DNA of 64,000 nt from contig NZ_CP155729.1 of the NCBI RefSeq assembly GCF_039724765.1, forward strand, positions 2,551,501 through 2,615,500, written 5' to 3'. The position numbers and the translations under genes were made by a program. Position 1 is the first letter of the stretch. Each line of letters starts with the position of its first letter. The stretch comes from Sagittula stellata E-37 (GTDB lineage Bacteria; Pseudomonadota; Alphaproteobacteria; Rhodobacterales; Rhodobacteraceae). The notes beneath the pieces are model-generated. The model ran no database searches, was not told the origin of the DNA, and saw only the letters and a program-made list of their open reading frames with translations. Of the stretch, positions 44,873-53,375 are shown piece by piece.

Positions 44873-45517
44873 ATGGTACAACTCGACATCTTTTCCGACC
44901 CGATCTGCCCGTGGTGCTACATCGGCAAAGCCTATCTCGACCGGGCGATGGAGGCGCATCCCGATCACCCGTTCAACGTCCGCTGGCTGCCGTTCATGCT
45001 GAACCCGGCGATGCCCGAGGGCGGCATGGACCGGCGCGCTTACCTCGAAGACAAGTTCGGCGGACAGGAGGGCGCGGTGAAGGCCTACCTGCCGGTGGAA
45101 GAGCATGCCAAGAAGGCCGGGCTGACGATCAACCTGGACCGGATCGCGCGCACCCCGTCCACCATCGACGCGCAGCGCCTGATCCACTGGGCCGGGATCG
45201 AAGGGCGTCAGACGCCGGTGGTTTCGGCGCTGTTCCGGGCCTATTTCGTCGACGGCCGCGACATCGGCGACCGCGAGGTGCTGGCCGATATCGCCGACAG
45301 CATGGGCATGGATGCCGCGATGGTCATGCGCCTGATGAACTCCGAAGCCGACCGCAAGGAGATCGTCGAGCAGGACGCCACGGCGCGCGGCATGGGCGTG
45401 ACATCCGTCCCGACCTTCGTGGTGGCCCAGAAACATGCGGTGCCGGGCGCACAGCCGCCAGAGTTGTGGGCCAAGGTGATCGAGGAACTGCGCAGCGGGG
45501 CCGACCCGAGCGCGTGA
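44873..45517 (+). CDS. DsbA-family oxidoreductase, FrnE-like
   Basis: 214 residues, thioredoxin fold with inserted helical domain. The active site is CPWC at about residues 12-15 (FSDPICPWCYIGK); cis-Pro region is TSVPTFVVAQKHAVPGAQ, which is the FrnE/2-hydroxychromene-carboxylate-isomerase-like ending. No signal peptide, so cytoplasmic. FrnE is a disulfide isomerase in Deinococcus. The stop overlaps the start of the K+ channel gene (TGATG), so they are co-translated. Confidence 0.9.
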   Translation: MVQLDIFSDPICPWCYIGKAYLDRAMEAHPDHPFNVRWLPFMLNPAMPEGGMDRRAYLEDKFGGQEGAVKAYLPVEEHAKKAGLTINLDRIARTPSTIDAQRLIHWAGIEGRQTPVVSALFRAYFVDGRDIGDREVLADIADSMGMDAAMVMRLMNSEADRKEIVEQDATARGMGVTSVPTFVVAQKHAVPGAQPPELWAKVIEELRSGADPSA

Positions 45518-45867
45518 TGCAGAAGCTGCGCTGGCTGACCCTGATCGTGACGCTCGTGGTGATCATCGCCACGGGCACGGTCTTCTTCCACCATGTCGAG
45601 GGTTGGAACTGGCTGGACAGCTACTTCTTCACGGTGGTGACGCTGTCGACCGTGGGTTACGGAGAGCTCGTCCCCGCCACGGCGGTCGGCAAGATCGGGA
45701 CCACGGTCTTTATCCTCGTCGGTCTGGGCGTTTTCGCGGTTGCGGTCCAGCAATTCGGGCAATACGCCATGCGCAAGCGCGAAGAGCACACGGAGTGGTT
45801 GATCGCGCGGCTCGACACCAGTGATGAGAAACCCGCCAATGATGATGACCCGCCGGACCGCCGCTGA
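45517..45867 (+). CDS. Small two-helix potassium channel subunit
   Basis: 116 residues. Helix 1 (LTLIVTLVVIIATGTVFFHHV), pore loop with the K+ selectivity filter TVGYGELVP, helix 2 (GTTVFILVGLGVFAVAVQQF), then a charged tail ending DDDPPDRR. This is the Ion_trans_2/KcsA plan without any RCK gating domain. It would form a tetrameric K+ channel in the inner membrane. Start ATG overlaps the FrnE stop by one base. Channel plus redox protein is an unusual pairing. Confidence 0.88.
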   Translation: MQKLRWLTLIVTLVVIIATGTVFFHHVEGWNWLDSYFFTVVTLSTVGYGELVPATAVGKIGTTVFILVGLGVFAVAVQQFGQYAMRKREEHTEWLIARLDTSDEKPANDDDPPDRR

Positions 45868-45885
45868 CGCCTGCGAGGCGACGGT

Positions 45886-47127
45886 ATGACCTCCCGTACC
45901 GACACGACCGAAGTGCCTTCCACACCCGACTACGTCCTGCCGGGGCGGTTCGAGTTCATCACCATGATGGCGATGCTGACCGCGATGGTGGCATTTTCCA
46001 TAGACGGGATGATGCCCGCCCTGCCCGATATCGCCAGCGATCTCAGCCCCGACGCGCCCAATGCCGCGCAACTGGTGCTGACCAGCTTCGTGCTGGGTCT
46101 TGGGGTCGGCACGCTGTTCACCGGCCCGCTTTCCGACCGTTTCGGGCGCAAGCCGGTGATCGTGGCGGGCGTGGCGGTCTACGTTCTGGGGGCTCTGACC
46201 TCGGTGCTGTCGGACAGCTTGTGGTGGTTGCTGCTGACGCGGCTGATCCAGGGGCTGGGGGCCGCGGGGCCGCGCGTGGTGGTCATGGCGGTGACGCGCG
46301 ATCTGTACGAGGGGCGCGGCATGGCGCAGATCATGTCCTTCGTGATGATGGTCTTCGCGCTGGTGCCCGCAATGGCGCCGCTGCTGGGCCAGCAAATCAT
46401 ACGGATCTCGGAATGGCACATGATCTTCCTCGCCTTCGCGGTCTTCGGTGTGGTCGCCGCGACCTGGGTGACGATCCGCCTGCCGGAAACGCTGCCGAAG
46501 GCGAGACGCCGCAAGTTCCATCCGCGCCAGATCCGCGCCGCCCTGACCGAAATGATGGCCCTGCCCGACGTGCGTCTGCCGATCGTGGTGATGACGCTGG
46601 CCTTCGCCTGCCTGTTCTCGGTCATCTCGTCTATCCAGCCGATCTACGAGGACTGGCTGGGCCGGGCCGAGACCTTCCCGATGTGGTTCTGCCTGACCGC
46701 GATCCTGGCGGCGTCATCGAGTTACGTGAACGCGCGGCTCGTGATGCGGCTGGGGATGCGGCGGCTGATCACCTCCATCCTGGTGGTGCAGATCTTTGTC
46801 AGCACCGGCATGCTGGTTGTGATCCTGCTCAACCCCGGTGGGCTTACGCTGTTTGTGGCCTTCCTCGTGTGGCAACAGGTGCAGTTCTTCCAGGCCGGTC
46901 TGACCTTCGGCAACCTCAACGCCATCGCCATGGCGCCGATGGGGCATATCGCGGGCACCGCCGCCTCGGTCATCAGCGCGTTGGCGACCGTGGCCTCGGT
47001 CGTGCTGGCCATTCCCATCGGGCTGCTGTTCAACGGCACGCCGTTGCCGCTGGTCGCCGGGGTGCTGATCTATGCCTCGCTCGCCCTGTTCGTCATGCGC
47101 AGGTTGCGCCACATCGAGGATGCCTGA
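45886..47127 (+). CDS. MFS multidrug transporter, Bcr/CflA type
   Basis: 413 residues, 12 helices. The N-terminal half has SIDGMMPALPDIASDLSPD and the loop motif GPLSDRFGRKPVIVAGVAV, then IQGLGAAGPRVVVMAVTRDL, all typical of the DHA1 Bcr/CflA group that exports drugs and small metabolites. Substrate not known. It starts 18 bases after the K+ channel gene and may be co-transcribed; converges with the chemoreceptor gene. Confidence 0.9.
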   Translation: MTSRTDTTEVPSTPDYVLPGRFEFITMMAMLTAMVAFSIDGMMPALPDIASDLSPDAPNAAQLVLTSFVLGLGVGTLFTGPLSDRFGRKPVIVAGVAVYVLGALTSVLSDSLWWLLLTRLIQGLGAAGPRVVVMAVTRDLYEGRGMAQIMSFVMMVFALVPAMAPLLGQQIIRISEWHMIFLAFAVFGVVAATWVTIRLPETLPKARRRKFHPRQIRAALTEMMALPDVRLPIVVMTLAFACLFSVISSIQPIYEDWLGRAETFPMWFCLTAILAASSSYVNARLVMRLGMRRLITSILVVQIFVSTGMLVVILLNPGGLTLFVAFLVWQQVQFFQAGLTFGNLNAIAMAPMGHIAGTAASVISALATVASVVLAIPIGLLFNGTPLPLVAGVLIYASLALFVMRRLRHIEDA

Positions 47128-47157
47128 CCCGGCGGATGACCCCCGAAAGTTGCCGGT

Positions 47158-48720
47158 CTAGGACGCGGTGTCGGTCCGGTCGCGCCCGGCCGCGCCCTTG
47201 AGATCATCCTCCGAAAGGGTGAACGCCTCCATGTCGCAGGACAGCCGTTTCGAGGACAGGGACATGCGGCGGCTCATTCCGGCAAGCCGTTCGCCCATGG
47301 CGGCGGTCTGCCGGGTCTTGTCTTCGGTGCTGCGCGCCCTTTCGTGGAGTTGAGAGACCGCGCCGACCTGTTCCACGTTGCGGTTGGAGATCGCGGCGGT
47401 CAGGTCGCTGGCGCGGGATATCTTGTCCTCGATATCCTGCAGGCGCCGCCCCACGGCGTCCACCAGGGTTGCGCCCTCGCTGACCTGCCGTGTGCTGTCG
47501 TGGATCAGCTGACGGATGCCGCTGGCCGCCTCGGACGTGCTCTTGGCCAGTTGCCGCACCTCTGCGGCGACGACGGCAAAGCCCTTGCCCGCCTCCCCGG
47601 CGCGCGCCGCCTCCACCCCGGCATTGAGCGCCAGCAGGTTGGTCTGGAAGGACACGTCGTCGATAAGATCGACGATGGTGCCGATCTGGCGGGAGCTTTC
47701 CTCGATCGCGCGCATCGCGGCGATGGCGGCGGCGGTGACCTCGGTGCCGTCGACGGCGCTGTCACGCGCTTCCCCCGAACTCTGGGCGGCATCCCTGGCC
47801 TGTTCGGCGGTCTTCGAGAGCGCGTCGACCAGCGTTTCGGTGGCTGCGGTCATCTCCGACAGCGCGCGTGACTGCACCTCCGCCAGGGCGGCCAGTTCGT
47901 TCATGGTTTGCGACAGGCCTTGCGAGTCGGTCGAGAAGCCATCGACCACCGCGCTGGCGTTGGCGAAGGCGTCGCGCAGGATGCTGACCGTGACGTTGAA
48001 CTCTGACCTCAGGATTTCGTACTGCGCGGGAAAGGGATCGCGGATGCCGAAGCAGAGGTCGCGTCCGGCCAGCCGGCTGAGGCCGATGCGCATTTCCTCG
48101 ATCACGCGGCTGGCGCTTTGGTGCGCGGCCTGAACGTCAAGCCTGGCATCCTCCGCCATCCGGGTGCCGACCTCCAGTGCGCGCGACTTGTTGTGCACGC
48201 GGGCAAGGGTGGCACTGCGGTCGTGGACCGCAAGGCCCAGCACCACCCCTTCGAGCGCGACGATGGCCGCATGCAGGGCGGTGCGCGCGACGTTCGTCAT
48301 CAGGTCGCCTGTCGGATAGACCAATGCAGGAAGGGCGACGGTGAACGCGAAATGATGCACAGCCGTGATGATGCAGGCGTAGATCAGAACGTCGATCCGC
48401 CCCGGTATGGCGACCACGGCCAGCAGCACGAAGAACAGCATGTGCGTGTCGATCTGGAACGGGTGCCCGGCGAAGACGGCGGTCATCATCATCGCCTGCC
48501 CCATGATCGCCGTGGCCATCACGTAGTCGCGCAGGCCAGAGGACATGGCGGAACCCAGGGCCATGGCAAGGGCAAGCGCCATCGCCCCCATGAGCGCGGG
48601 CACGAATGGCGTCCCGGCGTACAGGCTGGCCAGCGGGATCAGTGGCAGGAACAGCACGCTGAAGGCAAGGCGGCGAGCCGGGAATCCGGGCCGCCGGGCC
48701 CAGGACGGAAGGGCAAACAT
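47158..48720 (-). CDS. Methyl-accepting chemotaxis protein with polytopic membrane sensor
   Basis: 520 residues from ATG 48720. The first 170 residues form about six hydrophobic helices with little periplasmic sequence, containing GHPFQIDTHMLFF and TAVHHFAFTV: conserved-looking His and Asp within membrane. No HAMP domain is evident. The C-terminal half is the MCP signalling hairpin with the tip motif IVDLIDDVSFQTNLLALNAG and VEAARAGEAGKGFAVVAAEV. It relays a stimulus, maybe redox state or a small molecule, to CheA. It starts one base after the stop of a small membrane-protein gene. Confidence 0.88.
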   Translation of the reverse strand: MFALPSWARRPGFPARRLAFSVLFLPLIPLASLYAGTPFVPALMGAMALALAMALGSAMSSGLRDYVMATAIMGQAMMMTAVFAGHPFQIDTHMLFFVLLAVVAIPGRIDVLIYACIITAVHHFAFTVALPALVYPTGDLMTNVARTALHAAIVALEGVVLGLAVHDRSATLARVHNKSRALEVGTRMAEDARLDVQAAHQSASRVIEEMRIGLSRLAGRDLCFGIRDPFPAQYEILRSEFNVTVSILRDAFANASAVVDGFSTDSQGLSQTMNELAALAEVQSRALSEMTAATETLVDALSKTAEQARDAAQSSGEARDSAVDGTEVTAAAIAAMRAIEESSRQIGTIVDLIDDVSFQTNLLALNAGVEAARAGEAGKGFAVVAAEVRQLAKSTSEAASGIRQLIHDSTRQVSEGATLVDAVGRRLQDIEDKISRASDLTAAISNRNVEQVGAVSQLHERARSTEDKTRQTAAMGERLAGMSRRMSLSSKRLSCDMEAFTLSEDDLKGAAGRDRTDTAS

Positions 48721-48721
48721 G

Positions 48722-49048
48722 TCACGACACCCCGCAGAAAGCGGCGATGCCTGCGCCGTCGACCAGCGCCCAGGCCCCGAGCCCGTGCAGGCGGTCGGCG
48801 GATGCACGTCCGTCGAACACTGCCATGGCGGCGAGCCCTTGTTGCGGCCACGGCGTGATCGTGCGCCCGCCCGAGGCGCGCACCATGGCGCTGGCCCCCG
48901 GCGACCATGGCGCGGCGATCACCACCACCGGTGCCCCGTCCCGCGGCGGCAGGGCCGACACCGTCATCACGAGGGTCACCCCGGTCACCAGCAGGAGCGT
49001 CGCCACCAGCACCGCCATTCCGGCGAAATGTCGAACGAGGGTTTTCAT
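48722..49048 (-). CDS. Small membrane-anchored protein paired with the chemoreceptor
   Basis: 108 residues. One N-terminal helix (AGMAVLVATLLLVTGVTLVMT) followed by an about 75-residue domain outside (VVVIAAPWSPGASAMVRASG, GLAAMAVFDGRASADRLHGL), ending AAFCGVS. I recognise no named family. Its stop lies one base before the chemoreceptor start, so the two are translationally linked and may work together. Start ATG at 49048; ribosome-binding site weak. Confidence 0.7.
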   Translation of the reverse strand: MKTLVRHFAGMAVLVATLLLVTGVTLVMTVSALPPRDGAPVVVIAAPWSPGASAMVRASGGRTITPWPQQGLAAMAVFDGRASADRLHGLGAWALVDGAGIAAFCGVS

Positions 49049-49277
49049 GAAGCATGCCTAGGGCCACGGAGATTACCGGGCGTTTAACGCTTCGGAATTT
49101 CTTCCTAAATTTCAGTTATTTAAAAAGTGCCGCAAATGCGGGCAGAGCCTGCGGGAAATGGCCTGCGGACGCCCGTCTTGGCGACAATTTTTCGGTATGC
49201 GACTGTATACTTTATTTCCGTGCAAGGTCGCATGCGTTAGACAGCGGACAAACGACTCATCGCAGAGGGGAAAGCCG

Positions 49278-50492
49278 ATGACCCGTATCAAGGTCGACAA
49301 TCCGATCGTGGAGATGGACGGCGACGAGATGACCCGCATCATGTGGGCTTTCATCAAGGAAAAGCTGATCCTGCCGTACCTCGACCTGGACCTGCTTTAC
49401 TACGATCTCGGGATCGAGGAGCGGGACAGGACCGGGGACCAGATCACCATCGACGCCGCCGAAAAGACGAAGGAGGTTGGCGTCGCGGTCAAATGCGCGA
49501 CGATCACCCCGGACGAGCAGCGTGTCGAGGAATTCGGTCTCAAGAAGATGTGGAAGTCGCCCAACGGCACGATCCGCAACATCCTGGGCGGCGTCGTCTT
49601 CCGCCAGCCGATCATCTGCCGCAACGTGCCGCGCCTCGTGCCGGGCTGGACCTCGCCCATCGTGGTGGGCCGGCACGCCTTCGGCGACCAGTACAAGGCC
49701 ACGGATTTCCACTTCCCCTCGGCGGGCAAGCTGACGATGAAATGGGAAGGCGCCAACGGCGAGGTGATCGAGCGCGAGGTCTACGACGCGCCCGATGCCG
49801 GGGTCTACATGGGCATGTACAACCAGGACGAGTCGATCCGCGACTTTGCCCGCGCCTCGCTGAACTACGGTCTGACGCTGGGCTGGCCGGTGTACCTGTC
49901 GACCAAGAACACCATTCTCAAGGCCTACGACGGGCGGTTCAAGGACCTGTTCCAGGAGATCTACGAGGCGGAGTTTGCCGAGAAGTTCAAGGCGGAGGGC
50001 ATCTGGTACGAGCACCGGCTGATCGACGACATGGTGGCCTGCGCGCTCAAGTGGAACGGCAAGTTCGTCTGGGCCTGCAAGAACTATGACGGCGACGTGC
50101 AGTCGGACACGGTGGCGCAGGGCTTCGGGTCGCTGGGGATGATGACCTCGCAACTGATGACGCCGGATGGCCGGATCGTGGAGGCGGAGGCGGCGCACGG
50201 CACGGTGACGCGCCATTACCGTCAGCACCAGAAGGGCGAGGCGACCTCCACCAACTCCATCGCGTCGATCTATGCCTGGACCGGCGGGCTGAAGCACCGC
50301 GCGAAGCTGGACGGCAACGCGGCGCTGCAGGACTTTGCCGAGACGCTGGAGCGGGTGATCGTCGAGACCGTGGAGGCCGGCTACATGACCAAGGACCTGG
50401 CGCTGCTGGTGGGTCCCGATCAGGGCTGGCTGACCACGATGGGATTTCTGGAGAAGATCGACGAGCGGCTGAACAAGGCGCTGGCGGGCTGA
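49278..50492 (+). CDS. icd: NADP-dependent isocitrate dehydrogenase
   Basis: 404 residues, the eukaryote-like dimeric type. [19 protein letters not shown] starts it; substrate Ser/Arg segment [17 protein letters not shown] and [13 protein letters not shown], and the metal-binding [12 protein letters not shown] are present; the end [17 protein letters not shown] is the NADP site. It makes 2-oxoglutarate and NADPH in the TCA cycle. ATG 49278 has GAGGGG upstream; the longer frame starts 120 bases earlier without a site. A TATACT element at 49206-49211 may belong to its promoter. Confidence 0.97.
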   Translation: MTRIKVDNPIVEMDGDEMTRIMWAFIKEKLILPYLDLDLLYYDLGIEERDRTGDQITIDAAEKTKEVGVAVKCATITPDEQRVEEFGLKKMWKSPNGTIRNILGGVVFRQPIICRNVPRLVPGWTSPIVVGRHAFGDQYKATDFHFPSAGKLTMKWEGANGEVIEREVYDAPDAGVYMGMYNQDESIRDFARASLNYGLTLGWPVYLSTKNTILKAYDGRFKDLFQEIYEAEFAEKFKAEGIWYEHRLIDDMVACALKWNGKFVWACKNYDGDVQSDTVAQGFGSLGMMTSQLMTPDGRIVEAEAAHGTVTRHYRQHQKGEATSTNSIASIYAWTGGLKHRAKLDGNAALQDFAETLERVIVETVEAGYMTKDLALLVGPDQGWLTTMGFLEKIDERLNKALAG

Positions 50493-50571
50493 GGCCGGGG
50501 CGTGGGCCGGCCAACCGTCGGTTGCGGCCTTCCGGCTTGACGGTTTCGCCGCGCTGGCGCGCGGCGATCCG

Positions 50572-50657
50572 CCGGGGGGCTGCCGCCCCCCGGACCCCTG
50601 CCCGCCGGGGGCCGCCGCCCCCCGGACCCCCGGCAGGTATTTGTGCCAAGATGAAGG
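50572..50657. repeat. Rhodobacteraceae-type GC-rich palindromic intergenic repeat
   Basis: Two tandem GC-rich stem-loops: CCGGGGGGC (50572-50580) / GCCCCCCGG (50585-50593), then CCGGGGGC (50605-50612) opposite GCCCCCCGG (50617-50625), with the linker GACCCC repeated. They end in TATTTGTGCCAAGATGAA (50638-50655). Elements with a C/G-rich dyad followed by a conserved TATTT..CAAGATGAA tail are scattered between genes in this family. It lies between icd and a convergent glycosyltransferase gene and may also serve as terminator. Confidence 0.7.
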
Positions 50658-50729
50658 GGAGCGTTTTGCCCGGCGTCGTTTGCGGTTTGGGCGCGGCTTT
50701 GGCGGGTCTGGCCGCCAATGCGCGCGGGA

Positions 50730-51596
50730 TCAGCCCTGTCCGAAGAAGCGGTCTGGCAGGTCGGTCCTGAACGGCAGTTTCAGGGCCCGGGTCTTTACCA
50801 CGCTGAAACGTTCGAGCCGGGCGGGTTTGACCGAGAGCGTGGCATGGGCCCTGGGTTCGGCCTGATCCCACGGCAGGTGCGGCCGCGCCTCGAAAGTGTC
50901 GTAGAACTTCAGGGCGTCGTCTTCGGCCTCTTTCCAGCCGCCGCCGGGCAGGCCCTTGCCCGGGGCGCTGGCGACCGCCATGCGGATAGCGTTGCCTTCG
51001 GCCAGCACGGCGCGGTTGGCGTATTTCAGATGCGCGAGGTAGAGCCCCTGCGGCATTTGGAACGGGAATCCGTCGAGCCTGCGGGGGGCGACCTTCGTGC
51101 CGTGAAGCTGGAAGCTTACGGCACGGCGGGCGGCGACGGCTTTGGAATAGTGGCCGGAGAAGGCCAGCGCGCGGCGGGGACCGAAGACCGCCGCATCGGT
51201 GAGCGGCGCCTCTCCGGGACGTTCGGCAAGGTCGAACCCCAGGGCCGTGACGACCGGGACGTCGCAGGCGGCCAGCGCGTCGGCGATACTGTCCCATCGC
51301 GCCGGATCGATCACCACCAGTTCGTCGGCATCGGTGCGGATCACCCAGTCGTAGACCTTTGCCAGACCTGCGTGGAAGCCGTCGAGCATCTCGGCCCGGG
51401 CCTTGTCGAAGTTGTCGAAGCGGTCGCGCGGGATGGTCAGGACCGAGGCGCCGGGACAGATGCGGGCGATCTCGGGGTCGGGACCATGCGCCACGACGAA
51501 GAGGTTCGCGGCGCCCAGCTGGCGGGCATGGTGGGCGTACCAGCGCGAGAGCGCCCAGTGATCGCGGTGGACCATGGTCAGGCAGGCTATGCGCAT
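50730..51596 (-). CDS. Glycosyltransferase family 2-like protein
   Basis: 288 residues from ATG 51596, beginning MRIACLTMVHRDHWALSRWY. The DxD-type site is VIRTDADELVVID around residue 85, and the body includes FSGHYSKAVAARRAVSFQLHG and QGLYLAHLKYANRAVLAEGN, typical of the Glyco_tranf_2_4 group that decorates surface polysaccharides or lipids. No membrane helix. Donor and acceptor unknown. Convergent with icd; divergent from a YitT-family gene. Confidence 0.82.
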   Translation of the reverse strand: MRIACLTMVHRDHWALSRWYAHHARQLGAANLFVVAHGPDPEIARICPGASVLTIPRDRFDNFDKARAEMLDGFHAGLAKVYDWVIRTDADELVVIDPARWDSIADALAACDVPVVTALGFDLAERPGEAPLTDAAVFGPRRALAFSGHYSKAVAARRAVSFQLHGTKVAPRRLDGFPFQMPQGLYLAHLKYANRAVLAEGNAIRMAVASAPGKGLPGGGWKEAEDDALKFYDTFEARPHLPWDQAEPRAHATLSVKPARLERFSVVKTRALKLPFRTDLPDRFFGQG

Positions 51597-51760
51597 GGAG
51601 GCCCTTTCGACGCCGTGCATCTGCATTTGCGCCACTGTTTCGCGGCGCGGCGGGACTTTCAACCGCGTAGCGCCCCGAGTTTCATCATTGTGCACCGGGA
51701 GCCTTGCGCCTGCGCACCCTGCCCCTTGTTCGCGCCCGCGTAATGGGGCATCGGCTGAGC

Positions 51761-52387
51761 ATGCCCACCTTGTTGCACCTTCCCCCCGCCGACCGTCACA
51801 CGCTTTCCGAAGATATCGTCGGCCTGCTTGTCGGAACGCTGCTGATGGCGCTTGCGGTACACGTGCTGCGCGCGGGCGGGCTGATCACCGGGCAGATCGC
51901 GGGGCTGTCGCTGATCCTGTCCTATGCCGCCGGATGGTCCTTTGGGGCGGTGTTCTTTGTCCTGAACCTGCCGTTCTTCCTGCTGGCGCTGAGGCGCATG
52001 GGGCTGAAGTTCACGGTGAAGAGTTTTGTGGCGGTCGCGTTGCTGTCGCTCTTTACCGAGTTGCTGCCGCTGGGGCTGACGCTGACCGCATTGCAGCCCT
52101 GGGTGGCTGCGGTGGTGTTCGGTGTCCTGGGTGGCGTTGCGTTGATCGTGCTGTTCCGGCACGGGGCGACGCTGGGCGGCGTCGGCATCGTGGCGCTGTG
52201 GCTGCAGGACACGCGGGGCATTCCTGCTGGCAACGTGCAACTGGCCTTCGATCTGTGCGTCTTTGCGCTGGCCTTCGCGCTGTTCCCTTGGGACGTCGCG
52301 GCCACGTCGTTGCTGGGCGCGGTGATCCTCAACCTGATGATCACGGTGAATCATCGCGGCGACAGGTACATCGCGCGGTCGCAGTAG
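51761..52387 (+). CDS. YitT family membrane protein
   Basis: 208 residues with five or six helices (LVGTLLMALAVHVLRAGGLI, GQIAGLSLILSYAAGWSFGA). GLITGQIAGLSLILSY and LGGVGIVALWLQDTRGIPAG are family segments of YitT/DUF161. Function is unknown; proposed roles are transport. Start uncertain: ATG 51761 fits the family length; ATG 51743 and TTG 51704 are in frame. Confidence 0.85.
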   Translation: MPTLLHLPPADRHTLSEDIVGLLVGTLLMALAVHVLRAGGLITGQIAGLSLILSYAAGWSFGAVFFVLNLPFFLLALRRMGLKFTVKSFVAVALLSLFTELLPLGLTLTALQPWVAAVVFGVLGGVALIVLFRHGATLGGVGIVALWLQDTRGIPAGNVQLAFDLCVFALAFALFPWDVAATSLLGAVILNLMITVNHRGDRYIARSQ

Positions 52388-52600
52388 TTTCTGCGCGCGT
52401 CTGTCGGGTGCCGCCCGGCATGGCCCGGACATGGCCGACAGAAACGGCACATCCTGACCCACAGTTCCTGACCCACAGTCGGCCGGCCAGCGCGGGGCAC
52501 GGGAGGTCAGCCGCGCGCTGGCCGGGGCCGCCCATCGGTGGCGGCCGGCGCGCGCCCTGTCCGGGGGAGAAGACGGGGCGCGGCCTGTGGGTGGGGCGTG

Positions 52601-52927
52601 TCAGCCCTTGATGGAACCGTCGTCAACCGGCTCTTCGGGCAGGAGACCGTCGGCCTGTGCGATCACCACCTCGTCGGCGTTCAGGAGACCGTCCGCGTCG
52701 ACGTCGGCCTCGTCGAAGACTTCGGCCTGCACGTCGGGGAAGACTGCCTGGACCTCGGCCAGCGTGACGAAACCGTCGGCGTCGGCGTCCATCTGTTCCA
52801 TGACGGCGACATCGGCGCCCGGCATGGGGCTTTCGGCGCCCATGTCGCTGTCCATCGTGGTGGACTGCGCAAAGGCCGGAAGCGTGAGGGCCGCGAGGGC
52901 GGCGGCGGTCAGGGCTGCGGTTTTCAT
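52601..52927 (-). CDS. Secreted EF-hand calcium-binding protein
   Basis: 108 residues. Signal peptide about 1-20 (AALAALTLPAFAQS). Two EF-hand loops follow: DADADGFVTLAE (about 47-58) and DVDADGLLNADE (about 74-85), each with Asp/Asn at positions 1, 3, 5 and Glu at 12. It should bind Ca2+ in the periplasm or outside. It lies divergent to the Ser/Thr kinase gene 449 bases away. No partner is certain. Confidence 0.88.
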   Translation of the reverse strand: MKTAALTAAALAALTLPAFAQSTTMDSDMGAESPMPGADVAVMEQMDADADGFVTLAEVQAVFPDVQAEVFDEADVDADGLLNADEVVIAQADGLLPEEPVDDGSIKG

Positions 52928-53375
52928 CTTCTTTCCTCCTTCGGGTTGGTTCGAAGATGACAGGGATCTGGGGGCGGTCCGCGGCGCTTTCGAGGGCCGC
53001 CGGACGCAAGCCGCATGTCAGCGCGGAACGCCGCCCAAACGGCCATTTCGGTTGCGCGGCGGATCGCCATTCAAGGCCTGATCCCAATGGGTTGGCCGTC
53101 TTCCGCCGGTTCGGGGCGGGGCAAGAGGCGCCGCGCCGCCGCTGGAAGCGCGCGGCCGTCGGGTCAACGGGAACCCGTCCTTGTGGTGCGGATGCGGGGG
53201 GCCGTCGGATCGGGCGGGAAAGGCGCGTACGAGGCCCCTGCCCGGCCATTCGGGCAAGCCTGCCACACCCGGCACGCCCCTGTGCCGAAAAGCGGAACAC
53301 GCGCGGCTTGCAATCGACGCCCAGACTTGGCGGTGCTAAGGTCGGGTCTGACCAGAGACCACATCGGATGCGTGC
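52928..53375. other. Intergenic region between EF-hand and kinase genes
   Basis: 448 bases of GC-rich DNA between divergent genes. Open frames here are out-of-frame shadows of no recognisable protein, without ribosome-binding sites. It should carry both promoters; I could not pick them out with confidence. Confidence 0.4.
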
